From: Bauldia litoralis
GTDB taxonomy: Bacteria > Pseudomonadota > Alphaproteobacteria > Rhizobiales > Kaistiaceae
Direction: 5' to 3'
DNA: 64,000 bases
Assembly: GCA_945882315.1 (NCBI GenBank)
Contig: CAMCWB010000002.1
Coordinates: forward strand, 45,021-109,020
Part shown: positions 8,991 through 19,986 of the stretch, one piece after another
How the letters are laid out: each line of letters starts with the position of its first letter
Numbering within the stretch: the stretch's first letter is position 1
The notes under the pieces: model-generated
Database searches by the model: none
What the model saw: the letters and a program-made list of their open reading frames with translations, nothing else
What the model was told of the DNA's origin: nothing
Position numbers and translations under genes: made by a program

Positions 8991-10838
8991 CTAGGGCTGC
9001 GGCGCCGGCCTTTCCCGCTTTCCGTCTTCCTCCGCCGCCACGACCGCCGTTTCTTCGCTGAGCGGCCGGCTGGCGCGTTTCGGCGGGGTGAGGGGGGTCG
9101 GCGTCGGCTCGGTCTTGAGGATGCCGCGCCCGCCCCAGATGCCTTCGACCTGCTGCAGGCGAAGCCGCTCGGCGTCGCGCTCGCGGACGCCTTCCATGAT
9201 CTCGTTCGCTTCGTCCTGCGGCACGCCCAATATGTCGAGCGCCGCCGCGCCGAAGCTCATGGCGCTCTCGAAGGTTTCGCGGATCTGGTAGTCGACGCCC
9301 GCCGCGATGAGGTCGAGCGTATGGCCGCGGTCGAAGGAGCGCACCAGAATCTGGGCGAGCGGGAACTCGGCCTTGATGAGCTCGACGATCTTGTCGGCTG
9401 TCTCGCGCTTGTCGACGCAGACTGCGATGACCTTGGCGGTGCCTGCCCCGGCGGCGCGCAGCACATCCAGCCGCGTGCCGTCGCCGTAATAGATCTTGAA
9501 GCCGAACCGCGCCGCCGCCCGGATCATGTCGGTGTCGTTATCGATGATCGAGACATCGACGCCGCGCGATAGCAGCGGCTGGCTGACCACCTGTCCGAAG
9601 CGGCCGAAGCCGATCAGGAGCGTCGTGCCGGAGAGGCCGTTGGCGAATTCGATCCCCTCGAAGGATTCGCTGCCCGAGCGGGCGAGGCGGTCGGCAAGAA
9701 TCGCCAGAAGCGGCGTCACCGCCATCGAGATGATCACCGCCGCGTTCAGCCGGGCCGTGAGCTCGGCGTCAAAAATGCCGCTGTCGAAGGCCGCCGTGTA
9801 GAGCACGAAGGCGAACTCGCCGCCCTGCGCCATGAGGAGGGCGCGATGGATCGCCTCCGGATGCTTCGACCGGAAGAGCCGGGCGATCAGGTAGATGCCG
9901 CCCGACTTGACGATCACGAAGGCCGAGACGATGGCCAGGATCATCGTCCAGTCGCGGAGCACGAGCGAAAGGTCGAGCGACATGCCGACGCTGAGAAAAA
10001 AGAGGCCGAGCAGCAGCCCGCGGAACGGCTCGATGTCGGCTTCGAGCTGGTGCCGGAAGGTCGATTCCGAGAGAAGCACGCCGGCGATGAAGGCGCCCAT
10101 CGCCATCGACAGGCCGCCGAGATCCATGACCAGCGCCGAGCCGAGCACGACGAGGAGCGCCGCCGCGGTCATCACCTCGCGGGCCTGGGCTGCCGCGAAG
10201 ATGCGGAAGATCGGGTTGAGGAGATACTTGCTGAAGGTGACCAGGAAGACGATCGCGGCCAGCGCGATCACGACCTCCAGCCAGCGCGGATTGCCGGTGA
10301 CCGCGACCTGGGTCGGCGCCAGCAGCGTTGCCGCCACCAAAAGCGGCACGATGGCGAGGTCTTCGAGCAGCAGCACCGAGACGATCTTCTGGCCTTGCGG
10401 CGCGTTGGTCTCGCCGCGCTCGTCGAGGAGCTGCAGCACGATCGCCGTTGAGGTCATGGTGAAGCCCATGGCCGCGATGAAGGCCGCCTGCCACGGATAG
10501 CCGGCGAGAACGCCGACGCCGGTCAGGAGCGCGCCGCAAAAGGCGATCTGGCTCAAGCCGAGACCGAAGATATCGCGGCGCAGCGACCAGAGCCGCGACG
10601 GCTTCATCTCGAGACCGATGATGAACAGGAGCATCACGACGCCGAGTTCGGCGACGGCCAGGATGTCCCCCGGCTCCTGGAACAGCCCGAGCCCGAAGGG
10701 CCCGATGGCGATGCCGGCGACGAGGTAGCCGAGCACCGAGCCGAGGCCGATGCGCTTGAAGATCGGCACGGCGACGACGCCGGCGCCGAGCAGGGCGACC
10801 GCCGGGATCAGGTCAAATCCGTGTCCCTCGACCGCCAT
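8991..10838 (-). CDS. KefB-type monovalent cation:proton antiporter with TrkA-N domain
   Basis: CPA2-family antiporter of 615 residues: about 12 membrane segments (from LIPAVALLGAGVVAVPIF) followed by a cytosolic nucleotide-binding RCK/TrkA-N domain with the Rossmann motif GFGRFGQVVSQPLL near residue 415. Conserved antiporter segments include AMGFTMTSTAIVLQLLDERG and AMGAFIAGVLLSES. Expected to mediate K+ efflux in response to toxic electrophiles or stress. The ATG at 10838 (MAVEGHGFDLIP) has a GAAAGGG element. Whether K+ or Na+ is moved is not certain from sequence. No KefF/KefG ancillary gene is adjacent. Confidence 0.88.
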   Translation of the reverse strand: MAVEGHGFDLIPAVALLGAGVVAVPIFKRIGLGSVLGYLVAGIAIGPFGLGLFQEPGDILAVAELGVVMLLFIIGLEMKPSRLWSLRRDIFGLGLSQIAFCGALLTGVGVLAGYPWQAAFIAAMGFTMTSTAIVLQLLDERGETNAPQGQKIVSVLLLEDLAIVPLLVAATLLAPTQVAVTGNPRWLEVVIALAAIVFLVTFSKYLLNPIFRIFAAAQAREVMTAAALLVVLGSALVMDLGGLSMAMGAFIAGVLLSESTFRHQLEADIEPFRGLLLGLFFLSVGMSLDLSLVLRDWTMILAIVSAFVIVKSGGIYLIARLFRSKHPEAIHRALLMAQGGEFAFVLYTAAFDSGIFDAELTARLNAAVIISMAVTPLLAILADRLARSGSESFEGIEFANGLSGTTLLIGFGRFGQVVSQPLLSRGVDVSIIDNDTDMIRAAARFGFKIYYGDGTRLDVLRAAGAGTAKVIAVCVDKRETADKIVELIKAEFPLAQILVRSFDRGHTLDLIAAGVDYQIRETFESAMSFGAAALDILGVPQDEANEIMEGVRERDAERLRLQQVEGIWGGRGILKTEPTPTPLTPPKRASRPLSEETAVVAAEEDGKRERPAPQP

Positions 10839-10857
10839 CGGCGCCCTTTCGCTAGGT

Positions 10858-12282
10858 CTATGTGGCTGTGCCGCCGACCGTGATCTGGTCGATCCTGAGC
10901 GTCGGCTGGCCGACGCCAACCGGCACGCCCTGGCCGTTCTTGCCGCAGGTGCCGATCCCCGGATCGAGCGCCATGTCGTTGCCGATCATCTTGATCCGCG
11001 TCAAGGCATCCGGTCCGTTGCCGATCAGCATGGCGCCCTTGATCGCGGCGCCGATCTTGCCGTTCTGGACCTTGTAGGCCTCGGTGCAGGAGAAGACGAA
11101 CTTGCCCGAGGTGATGTCGACCTGGCCGCCGCCGAAGGAGACGGCATAGATGCCGTTCTTGACCGAAGCGAGGATCTCGGCCGGGTCGGATTTGCCCGCG
11201 AGCATGTAGGTATTGGTCATGCGCGGCATCGGGATATGCGCATAGGATTCGCGGCGGCCGTTGCCGGTCGGCTTCATGCCCATCAACCGGGCATTCTGCC
11301 GGTCCTGCATGTAGCCGACCAGGATGCCGTCCTCGATCAGCGTCGAGCAATTGGTCGGCGTGCCTTCGTCGTCGACCGAAAGCGAGCCGCGGCGGCCGGC
11401 GATCGTGCCGTCATCGACGATCGTCACGCCGGGCGAGGCGACGCGCTGGCCCATCAGGCCGGCGAAGGCGCTTTCCTTCTTGCGGTTGAAATCGCCCTCC
11501 AGCCCGTGGCCGACGGCCTCATGCAGGAGGATGCCCGGCCAGCCCGGGCCGAGCACGATGTCGAAGGTGCCGGCCGGCGCCGGCTCGGCGGAAAGGTTGA
11601 CCAGAGCCTGGCGGAACGCCTCGTCGACGGCGCCCTGCCAGACGTCCTCGGTGACGAAACGTCCGAAGCCTTCGCGCCCGCCGGTGCCGAAGGAACCCGA
11701 TTCCTGGCGCGAGCCGTCGCCGGCGACGACCGAGACATTGATGCGCACGAGCGGGCGCACGTCGCGGACGAGGGTGCCGTCGGCGCGCAGGATCTCGACA
11801 GTCTGCCAGGAGCCCGCAAGCGAAGCACTGACCTGGCGTACGCGCGGGTCTTTCGCCCGTGCATAGGCGTCGATCGCCTCGAGAAGCTTGACCTTCTCGG
11901 CGAAGCTCGGCGCGCCGAGCGGGTTCTCGTCGCCATAGAGAGCGACATTGGTGCCGCGCGGTGCCGCCGCGTAGGAGCCGGTATAGCCGCTCTTCACGGC
12001 CTGGACGGCATCGGAAGCCCGCTTGATCGCCGCCTCGGAAATCTCGCTCGAATGGGCGTAGCCGGCGGCTTCTCCCGCGACGGCGCGCAGGCCGAAGCCC
12101 TGGCTGGTGTCGAAGCTTGCCGATTTCAGCCGGCCATTATCGAAGACCAGCCCTTCTGACTGCGAATATTCGAGGAACAGTTCGCCGTCGTCGGCCCCGT
12201 CGAGCGCTTTGGCGACGAGCTGGCGGGCCTGTTCCTGGCCGAGGCCGGAACGATCGAGAAGACTGGCGGGATTGGTGGCCAC
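10858..12282 (-). CDS. tldD: Metalloprotease TldD
   Basis: TldD half of the TldD/TldE (PmbA) peptidase, which cleaves unfolded peptides and matures some modified peptides. It has 474 residues. The zinc motif is HEAVGHGLEGD (HExxxH) about midway, and a GDGSRQESGSFG segment and a C-terminal GKNGQGVPVGVG segment are typical. The start is GTG at 12282 (VATNPASLLDRSG) with GAGGCG 6 nt upstream. No tldE/pmbA partner is in the window. The kefB-like gene lies 19 bp downstream. Confidence 0.94.
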   Translation of the reverse strand: MATNPASLLDRSGLGQEQARQLVAKALDGADDGELFLEYSQSEGLVFDNGRLKSASFDTSQGFGLRAVAGEAAGYAHSSEISEAAIKRASDAVQAVKSGYTGSYAAAPRGTNVALYGDENPLGAPSFAEKVKLLEAIDAYARAKDPRVRQVSASLAGSWQTVEILRADGTLVRDVRPLVRINVSVVAGDGSRQESGSFGTGGREGFGRFVTEDVWQGAVDEAFRQALVNLSAEPAPAGTFDIVLGPGWPGILLHEAVGHGLEGDFNRKKESAFAGLMGQRVASPGVTIVDDGTIAGRRGSLSVDDEGTPTNCSTLIEDGILVGYMQDRQNARLMGMKPTGNGRRESYAHIPMPRMTNTYMLAGKSDPAEILASVKNGIYAVSFGGGQVDITSGKFVFSCTEAYKVQNGKIGAAIKGAMLIGNGPDALTRIKMIGNDMALDPGIGTCGKNGQGVPVGVGQPTLRIDQITVGGTAT

Positions 12283-12373
12283 GGTACGCCTCGCAAGAGG
12301 GAGGAAGGTCTGCCCAATATGGAACTGCGGCCTCGCCAATCCAAGGGGCGAGGCCGGAGGGCAGGGCAGTCCG

Positions 12374-13108
12374 CTACGGCAGGGCGTCGAATCCCGGGCC
12401 GAAGCCGGCGAGCGAGATCGGGATGCCGATCCCTTCCTCGGGCGTCTGCGAGATGATGAAGGTCGCGGTCGTTCCGGTGCGCAGCGTGGTCAGGAGCGTA
12501 TCGCTCAGGATGACCTCGGCGACGCAGCCGTTCGGCAGGCAGCGGACGAAGCCCGCCCGGCCCATGTCGGTCTGGTCGATGCGCAGGCCGAGGCCGGAGG
12601 GCAGGAGGACGCCGAGCGGCGCCAGGATGCGCATGATGCGCGCCTGCCGGTCGGCGGTCTTCAGGATGATCACCGTCAGCCCGACATTGTCGCGGTCTTC
12701 CGCCGTCACGAACTGCATGAGCACGCATTGCTCGCTCTGCGACCCGGCCGGGGTGTCGCAGCGAATCTGCCAGTCGCCATGGGTCGAGCGCACGGCCGGC
12801 TCGCCGGCGGCAGGCGGCACGGCAGCGACCACGGCGTCCGGGACATCGACCGTCGGTTCGCCTGTTGCGGGCGGGGGCGGCGCGATCTCCGTCTGGCGGC
12901 CGCCGGCCGGTTCCGGCTCGGACAGGACCTCGGTGACCTGCGGGTCGCGCGATCCAAATACGCCCATCGAATAGAGGACGACGGCGACGCCGATGCCGAT
13001 CGCCAGAACGGAGGCCACGATCGCCAGGATCGGGATTAGCGGACTGCGGCGTTCGGGCTCGTATTCGTACTCGTCGTCCAAGTCTTCTTGGTCTTGCCGA
13101 TATGTCAA
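12374..13108 (-). CDS. Invasion-associated locus B (IalB) family protein, membrane anchored
   Basis: Protein of 244 residues: an acidic N-terminal tail (DLDDEYEYEPE), one membrane segment (IPILAIVASVLAIGIGVAVV) at about residues 25-50, a Pro/Ala-rich linker, then an IalB-type domain with four cysteines (WQIRCDTPAG, SEQCVLMQ, FVRCLPNGCVAE) that could form two disulfides in the periplasm. The start is uncertain: no ATG is in frame and TTG at 13108 is used. The family is named for a Bartonella erythrocyte-invasion factor but is widespread in free-living Hyphomicrobiales, so no virulence role is implied. Confidence 0.75.
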   Translation of the reverse strand: MTYRQDQEDLDDEYEYEPERRSPLIPILAIVASVLAIGIGVAVVLYSMGVFGSRDPQVTEVLSEPEPAGGRQTEIAPPPPATGEPTVDVPDAVVAAVPPAAGEPAVRSTHGDWQIRCDTPAGSQSEQCVLMQFVTAEDRDNVGLTVIILKTADRQARIMRILAPLGVLLPSGLGLRIDQTDMGRAGFVRCLPNGCVAEVILSDTLLTTLRTGTTATFIISQTPEEGIGIPISLAGFGPGFDALP

Positions 13109-13563
13109 GGCGATAGCCTGTCTGGATGATGTTGGCGCGAAAAGAGGGCAAGCGCGCCCCGTCGTCAACCTGCCCCGTCGAACTGTTCCGTTTCGCGCCG
13201 GCCCGGCATCGCGAATCGGATAAACCGAATCCCGGCAACGGTTTCTTGCGGATCGGACATGCCGGAGGCGAATCGACCCCCTGAATATCTGCATCCTGCA
13301 CCAAACTCGCGGCGCGGAAAATCGGGGAAAATCATGGCCGGATTCTGCCGCTTTGCAGCATGAAGCGGCGCGATTTGCCGCACGGAACGGGACGTTCCTC
13401 CATTGCGACCAAAATGAGCTTGTGGTTTCTCGGCCTCGCCGAGTCTATCAATTCTAAAAAGCCGCATGGCCGTCCGCCGATCCGGGCATATAATCGGACA
13501 GCCTGGCCGGCCATAGGGCATTGATTGATGTGCGGGATTCGGGGGAAGGGAAGGGTACCGAAA
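13109..13563. other. 455-bp non-coding gap between the IalB-like gene and coxB
   Basis: Divergent intergenic region that should hold promoters for both flanking genes. I see a perfect 6-bp inverted repeat GGAACGGGACGTTCC at 13384-13398, which could be an operator, and an AT-richer stretch around 13445-13460 (TCTATCAATTCTAAAAAG). No convincing sigma-70 pair, RNA gene or conserved ORF stands out. Confidence 0.4.
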
Positions 13564-14457
13564 GTGACCAGGGCGACGATGCGCGGTGTGATGGCGATCC
13601 TGAGCGGCGCCGGCTTTGGCCTTTGCGGCGGTGCGGCCCTCGCGGCCCAGCCGCAGCCGTGGCAGATGGGACTTCAGCCGGCGGCATCGCCGATCATGGA
13701 GATGATCCACAGCTTCAATAACGGCGTCATGATCATCATGACCCTCGTCACGCTCTTCGTGCTCGCTTTGCTTCTCTATTGCATCGTCCGCTTCAATGCG
13801 AAGTCGAACCCGGTGCCGTCGCGGACGAGCCACAACACGCTCATCGAAGTCCTGTGGACGGTCGTGCCGATCCTGATCCTGGTCGGCATCGCGGTGCCGT
13901 CCTTCGCGCTGCTTTTCGCCGAGCATGATCCGGCGCGCGCCATTCCGGGCTTCAACCCGGCGACCGATCGCCAGATGACCATCAAGGCGACCGGCAGCCA
14001 GTGGTACTGGACCTACGAATATGTCGACAGCGACGGGCTGTCCTTCGATTCGCTGATGCTGAACGAAACCGACCGCGCCGCCGATCCGAATGCCGGTCCG
14101 CGCCTGCTCGCCGTCGACAACGAACTGGTCGTTCCGACCGGCACCGTCGTCAACATGCAGGTCATCGGCGCCGACGTCATCCACGCCTTCGCCGTGCCGG
14201 CTTTCGGCGTCAAGATCGACGCCATTCCCGGCCGCCTGAACACGACCTGGTTCCGGGTCGACGCCGAGGGCATGTATTACGGCCAGTGCTCCGAGCTTTG
14301 CGGCCGCGACCACGCCTTCATGCCGATCGCCGTCCGCGCCGTTGCGCCGGCGACGTTCGACGCCTGGGTTGCGGTGGCCAAGACCGACCTTCCCGGCGCC
14401 TACCAGATGCTTGCGGCGGCGGAAGCCGACGCAAAGCTCAAGGTCGCCGGCAAGTAA
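13564..14457 (+). CDS. coxB: Cytochrome c oxidase subunit II
   Basis: Subunit II of the aa3-type terminal oxidase; carries the CuA centre that accepts electrons from cytochrome c. 297 residues from a GTG start at 13564, preceded by AAGGGAAGGG. It has a signal peptide ending near ALAAQP, two membrane segments (VMIIMTLVTLFVLALLLY; TVVPILILVGIAVPSFALLF), the aromatic segment SQWYWTYEY and the CuA motif CSELCGRDHAFM (Cx3Cx3Hx2M). First gene of the oxidase operon. Upstream in-frame TTG/ATG starts near 13525 lack an RBS. Confidence 0.96.
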   Translation: MTRATMRGVMAILSGAGFGLCGGAALAAQPQPWQMGLQPAASPIMEMIHSFNNGVMIIMTLVTLFVLALLLYCIVRFNAKSNPVPSRTSHNTLIEVLWTVVPILILVGIAVPSFALLFAEHDPARAIPGFNPATDRQMTIKATGSQWYWTYEYVDSDGLSFDSLMLNETDRAADPNAGPRLLAVDNELVVPTGTVVNMQVIGADVIHAFAVPAFGVKIDAIPGRLNTTWFRVDAEGMYYGQCSELCGRDHAFMPIAVRAVAPATFDAWVAVAKTDLPGAYQMLAAAEADAKLKVAGK

Positions 14458-14479
14458 GCGGTCGCTGCTGCTGATTTGA

Positions 14480-16156
<1,677 letters not shown>

Positions 16157-16161
16157 TCGAC

Positions 16162-16178
16162 GGGGCGCTTTGCGCCCC
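16162..16178 (+). terminator. Intra-operon hairpin between coxA and ctaB
   Basis: GGGGCGCTTTGCGCCCC is a perfect 7-bp GC stem with a TTT loop, followed by only two T residues. It begins 6 bp after the coxA stop and 27 bp before ctaB. It may act as a partial terminator or as an mRNA-stabilising 3' hairpin giving more subunit message than assembly-factor message. Confidence 0.5.
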
Positions 16179-16204
16179 TTCACCGATCACGGGCCGGAGT
16201 TTCA

Positions 16205-17131
16205 ATGGCTTATTTCGACCGCAGCGATATTGAGACGGGGCTAGGGGACGATCCGGTCCTCTTCGGCGCCGTTGGCGATTACATCACGTTGCTCAAGCCG
16301 CGCGTCATGTCGCTGGTCATCTTCACGGCTTTTGTCGGGCTGGTGATCGCGCCGGTCGATATCCACCCGGTGATCGGCTTCACCGCGCTCCTCTGCATCT
16401 CGGTCGGGGCAGGGGCCGCCGGTGCGCTCAACATGTGGTACGACGCCGACATCGATCGGATCATGCAGCGCACCCGCATGCGCCCGATTCCCGCCGGCCG
16501 CATCCCGGCGGGCGAGGCGCTGACCTTCGGCACCGTCCTGTCGATCGGTTCGGTCGCCGTGCTCGGCCTCCTGGTCAACTGGGTCGCCGCCGGCCTGCTC
16601 GCCTTCACGATCTTCTTCTACGTCGTCATCTACACGATGTGGCTGAAGCGCCTGACGCCGCAGAACATCGTCATCGGCGGCGCCGCCGGCGCATTGCCCC
16701 CGGTCGTAGGCTGGGCCGCGGCGACGGGCAGCGTCTCGCTCGAAAGCCTCGTCCTCTTCCTCATCATCTTCCTGTGGACGCCGCCGCATTTCTGGGCCCT
16801 GTCGCTCTACAAGGCCGATGACTATGCCAAGGCCGGGGTGCCGATGCTGCCGGTTGTCGCCGGCCATCACGAGACGCGCCGCCAGATCGTCATCTATTCG
16901 GTCATCCTGGCGCTGTCCGGGCTGCTGCCGACGCTGGTCGGCATGGCGTCGATCACCTATGGCGTCATCGCCGCCGCCCTCGGCGCCATCTTCGTCGCGC
17001 TTGCGATCCGTGTTTACCGCATGGACAATCACGACACCTTCATGCGCCCGGCGCGGCAGCTCTTCGCTTATTCGCTTCTCTATCTGCTTCTCCTGTTCCT
17101 CCTGCTTCTCGCCGAGCGGGGCGTTCAGTGA
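16205..17131 (+). CDS. ctaB: Protohaem IX farnesyltransferase (haem O synthase)
   Basis: UbiA-family membrane prenyltransferase that adds a farnesyl group to haem b to give haem O, precursor of haem A for the oxidase. 308 residues, about 9 membrane segments. The first aspartate-rich motif is [25 protein letters not shown] (residues about 78-97), and the second is in [15 protein letters not shown]. Its last bases overlap the possible GTG start of the following coxF gene. Confidence 0.96.
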   Translation: MAYFDRSDIETGLGDDPVLFGAVGDYITLLKPRVMSLVIFTAFVGLVIAPVDIHPVIGFTALLCISVGAGAAGALNMWYDADIDRIMQRTRMRPIPAGRIPAGEALTFGTVLSIGSVAVLGLLVNWVAAGLLAFTIFFYVVIYTMWLKRLTPQNIVIGGAAGALPPVVGWAAATGSVSLESLVLFLIIFLWTPPHFWALSLYKADDYAKAGVPMLPVVAGHHETRRQIVIYSVILALSGLLPTLVGMASITYGVIAAALGAIFVALAIRVYRMDNHDTFMRPARQLFAYSLLYLLLLFLLLLAERGVQ

Positions 17132-17148
17132 CCGGGAGCGTTGTCGTC

Positions 17149-17307
17149 ATGAATGAAGAAGACGGGATCCGCCCGACCGAGGAACAGCGCCGCCGCCAGA
17201 AGGCGCGTTCCGTCGCCATCGCCGTGGTGCTCGCCGTGCTGGTCGCGCTTTTCTACCTCGTGACCATCGTCAAGCTCGGTCCGGGCATCTTGAACCGGCC
17301 GCTGTGA
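17149..17307 (+). CDS. CoxF-type small cytochrome oxidase cluster protein
   Basis: Short gene of 52 residues starting MNEEDGIRPTEEQRR, with a basic stretch then a single membrane segment (SVAIAVVLAVLVALFYLVTI) and the C-terminal GPGILNRPL. Such small single-pass proteins are found between ctaB and ctaG in many alphaproteobacterial cox operons. An in-frame GTG at 17128 overlapping the ctaB stop would add 7 residues; the ATG is chosen as it has GGGAG upstream. It ends 7 bp before ctaG. Confidence 0.8.
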   Translation: MNEEDGIRPTEEQRRRQKARSVAIAVVLAVLVALFYLVTIVKLGPGILNRPL

Positions 17308-17314
17308 GGAACCG

Positions 17315-17917
17315 ATGAGCGGCGAGACCAGCCCTTCGTCGAAATCGCGCGTCGGCATCACTGCCGCGGCCTGCGCGGTGTTCGTCGTCGGCATGGTCGG
17401 CATGTCCTTCGCCGCCGTCCCGCTCTACCGCATGTTCTGCCAGGTGACCGGCTTCGGCGGCACGCCGCTCCGCGCCGACAGCGCGCCGGAGGGCTCGATC
17501 GACCGCGAGGTCACCGTCCGCTTCGATACCAATATCGGCAACGGCCTCGGCTGGAGCTTCCGGCCCGTCGAGCGGCAGATCAGGCTGCGGGTCGGCGAAG
17601 TCGCCGAAGTCGCCTTCATCGTCGAGAATCGCGGCCGCACGACCTCGACCGCCACGGCGACCTTCAACGTCACCCCGGAAGTCACCGGCGCCTATTTCAA
17701 CAAGCTCGCCTGCTTCTGCTTCTCCGAGCAGACGCTGGCGCCCGGCGAGCGCGTCGAGATGCCCGTCCAGTTCTTCGTCGATCCGGCGATCGCCGAGGAC
17801 AAGGACCTGAACTATATCGACGCGATCACGCTGTCCTACACCTTCTATCCCGCCAGGGAGCCGGCAAAGCCGCTCGCAGCTCTTGCCGCGCCCGCAACGG
17901 GAAGCAATCCGCTATGA
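17315..17917 (+). CDS. ctaG: Cytochrome c oxidase assembly protein CtaG/Cox11
   Basis: Copper chaperone that inserts CuB into subunit I. 200 residues with one N-terminal membrane anchor (ITAAACAVFVVGMVGMSFAAV), then a periplasmic immunoglobulin-like domain. It has PLYRMFCQVTGFGG, and the copper-binding pair in KLACFCFSEQTLAPGE. This position directly before coxC is standard in alphaproteobacteria. Confidence 0.96.
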   Translation: MSGETSPSSKSRVGITAAACAVFVVGMVGMSFAAVPLYRMFCQVTGFGGTPLRADSAPEGSIDREVTVRFDTNIGNGLGWSFRPVERQIRLRVGEVAEVAFIVENRGRTTSTATATFNVTPEVTGAYFNKLACFCFSEQTLAPGERVEMPVQFFVDPAIAEDKDLNYIDAITLSYTFYPAREPAKPLAALAAPATGSNPL

Positions 17918-17971
17918 CCAAACTTGAGGCCGCGTCCCGCCAGGGCGCCGAAGCTTTCCAGGAGCATCGAA

Positions 17972-18805
17972 ATGGCTGAGGCACACGCCAAGCATCACGA
18001 CTACCACCTCGTCGATCCGAGCCCGTGGCCGGCCATGGGAGCGCTTTCGGCGTTCGTGTTGGCGCTCGGCGCCATCGGCTATATGCACGGAGCGACGGCT
18101 CTCTGGCTGGTCCCCGGCTTCCTCGGCGTTTTCTACACGATGTTCGCCTGGTGGAGCGACGTCATCCGCGAGTCGGCGACCCATCACACCCGCGTCGTTC
18201 AGCTCCATCTCCGCTACGGCATGATCCTCTTCATCGCCTCGGAAGTGATGTTCTTCGTCGCCTGGTTCTGGGCCTTCTTCGATGGCAGCCTCGCGGTCGA
18301 CGACCCGATCCAGGTCACCCGCTTTGCCTTCACCGGCGGTCATTGGCCGCCCGCGGGCATCGAGGTCTTCGATCCCTGGCACCTGCCGCTCCTCAACACG
18401 CTGATCCTGCTGACCTCGGGCACGACCGTCACCTGGGCGCACCATTCGCTCCTGCACAACGACCGTAAGGGCCTGCTCTGGGGCCTGACGCTGACCGTCG
18501 TCCTCGGCCTGATCTTCACCTGCGTCCAGGCCTATGAATATGCCCATGCGCCGTTCTCCTTCGGCGGCTCGATCTTCGGGGCGACCTTCTTCATGGCGAC
18601 CGGCTTCCACGGTTTTCACGTCATCGTCGGCACGATCTTCCTGTTCATCTGCCTGATCCGGGCCTATCGCGGCGAGTTCACGTCCGAGCAGCATTTCGGC
18701 TTCGAGGCGGCCGCCTGGTACTGGCATTTCGTCGACGTGGTCTGGCTGTTCCTCTTCGTCTGCGTCTACATCTGGGGCGGCTGGGGCGCACCCATCCACG
18801 GATAG
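17972..18805 (+). CDS. coxC: Cytochrome c oxidase subunit III
   Basis: Seven-helix oxidase subunit III, 277 residues. The ATG at 17972 ([20 protein letters not shown]) has AGGAG upstream. Conserved segments are [25 protein letters not shown] near residue 90, [12 protein letters not shown], the [13 protein letters not shown] segment, [12 protein letters not shown], and the C-terminal [25 protein letters not shown] helix. Confidence 0.97.
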   Translation: MAEAHAKHHDYHLVDPSPWPAMGALSAFVLALGAIGYMHGATALWLVPGFLGVFYTMFAWWSDVIRESATHHTRVVQLHLRYGMILFIASEVMFFVAWFWAFFDGSLAVDDPIQVTRFAFTGGHWPPAGIEVFDPWHLPLLNTLILLTSGTTVTWAHHSLLHNDRKGLLWGLTLTVVLGLIFTCVQAYEYAHAPFSFGGSIFGATFFMATGFHGFHVIVGTIFLFICLIRAYRGEFTSEQHFGFEAAAWYWHFVDVVWLFLFVCVYIWGGWGAPIHG

Positions 18806-18810
18806 GCACG

Positions 18811-19200
18811 TTGACCGGAAGACAGGATCAGGCCCTCTACCCGCCGCTGCCGGCGACCACCACCGGCTTGCGCGGGCGCTGTCCGCGCTGCGGTGAGGGG
18901 CGTCTCTTCTCCGGTCTTCTCGGCCTTGCGCCGCGCTGCCAGGCCTGCGGGCTAGATTTCGACTTCAGCGATGCCGGCGACGGCCCCGCCGTCTTCGTCA
19001 TCATGATCGTCGGCTTCATCGTCGTCGGCCTGGCGCTCTTCGTCGAGTTTTCCTACGGCCCGCCCTTCTGGGTCCACGCGCTCCTCTGGGTGCCGCTCAT
19101 CCTCGGCCTTTCGATCGGCCTCCTGAGGCCGCTGAAGGGCTTGCTCATCGCCCAGCAATATCTGCATCGGGCCGGGCCGGGCCAGATCGAAGGGACCTAG
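18811..19200 (+). CDS. DUF983 zinc-ribbon membrane protein
   Basis: 129 residues from a TTG start 6 bp after coxC. A zinc-ribbon-like pair of cysteine motifs (CPRCGEG and CQACG) lies at the N-terminus, followed by two membrane segments (AVFVIMIVGFIVVGLALFV; ALLWVPLILGLSIGLL). DUF983 genes are regularly found in alphaproteobacterial cox clusters, so an oxidase assembly role is inferred, but the function is not established. Confidence 0.88.
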   Translation: MTGRQDQALYPPLPATTTGLRGRCPRCGEGRLFSGLLGLAPRCQACGLDFDFSDAGDGPAVFVIMIVGFIVVGLALFVEFSYGPPFWVHALLWVPLILGLSIGLLRPLKGLLIAQQYLHRAGPGQIEGT

Positions 19201-19221
19201 GCTTCAGGCCTGGGAACGCTC

Positions 19222-19968
19222 ATGCGCGGTTCGCTCCGCCGGCTCATCCTGCCCGCCATCGCGACAGCGGCCGCCTTCGCGGTCCTGATGTCGCTGGGCT
19301 TCTGGCAGGTCGCGCGCCTGCACTGGAAGGAAGCGCTGATCGCCCGCGTCGAATCGCGGATCGACGCGGCGCCGGTCCCGGCGCCGCCGCCGGCCGCATG
19401 GCCCGATCTCGAGGGCGCCGATCTCGAATATCAGCCGGTCACCGTCACCGGCCGCTTCCTGCACCAGCAGGAGACCCACGTCTTCATGACGCTGATGTCG
19501 CCGCACGGCCCCTTCGGCGGCATGGGCTACATGGTCATGACGCCGCTCCTCACCGATGATGGCTGGTACGTCTACGTCAATCGCGGCTTCGTGCCGGAAG
19601 CCCGCAAATATCCGGCGACGCGGGCCGCCGGCCAGCTCGACGGCGCCGTGACCGTCACCGGCCTTTATCGGGCGCCGTCCGAGAAGACTTGGTTCTCGGC
19701 TTCCGACGATGCCGGCAAGAATGTCTGGTTCTCGCGCGACCCGGAGCGCTTCGCCGAGGCAGGCCGCCTGCCGGCCGTCTCGGTGGCGCCCTACATCATC
19801 GACGCGCGCTTCGAGCCGTCACTGCCCGGCGGCCTGCCGCAGGGCGGCGAGACGCTGGTCGAGTTCCCCAACAGCCATCTCGGCTACGCCATCACCTGGT
19901 TCGGCCTGGCGTTGGGATTGCTCGGCGTGTTTGTCGCCTTCGCACGGACACGGCTGCGGGATTCGTAG
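19222..19968 (+). CDS. SURF1 family cytochrome oxidase biogenesis protein
   Basis: Haem-a insertion/oxidase assembly factor, 248 residues. Membrane anchors are at both ends (ILPAIATAAAFAVLMSLGFWQVAR and YAITWFGLALGLLGVFVAF). Typical segments are LGFWQVARLHWKEALI, DGWYVYVNRGFVP and NSHLGYAITWF. It is the last gene of the oxidase operon and converges with yqgE across 18 bp. Confidence 0.94.
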   Translation: MRGSLRRLILPAIATAAAFAVLMSLGFWQVARLHWKEALIARVESRIDAAPVPAPPPAAWPDLEGADLEYQPVTVTGRFLHQQETHVFMTLMSPHGPFGGMGYMVMTPLLTDDGWYVYVNRGFVPEARKYPATRAAGQLDGAVTVTGLYRAPSEKTWFSASDDAGKNVWFSRDPERFAEAGRLPAVSVAPYIIDARFEPSLPGGLPQGGETLVEFPNSHLGYAITWFGLALGLLGVFVAFARTRLRDS

Positions 19969-19986
19969 GCCCACCCTGCGACTGCT

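Noticed and set aside
13332..13514. 60-codon open frame in the gap before coxB
   Set aside because: No RBS, no similarity I recognise and no conserved context; treated as non-coding.
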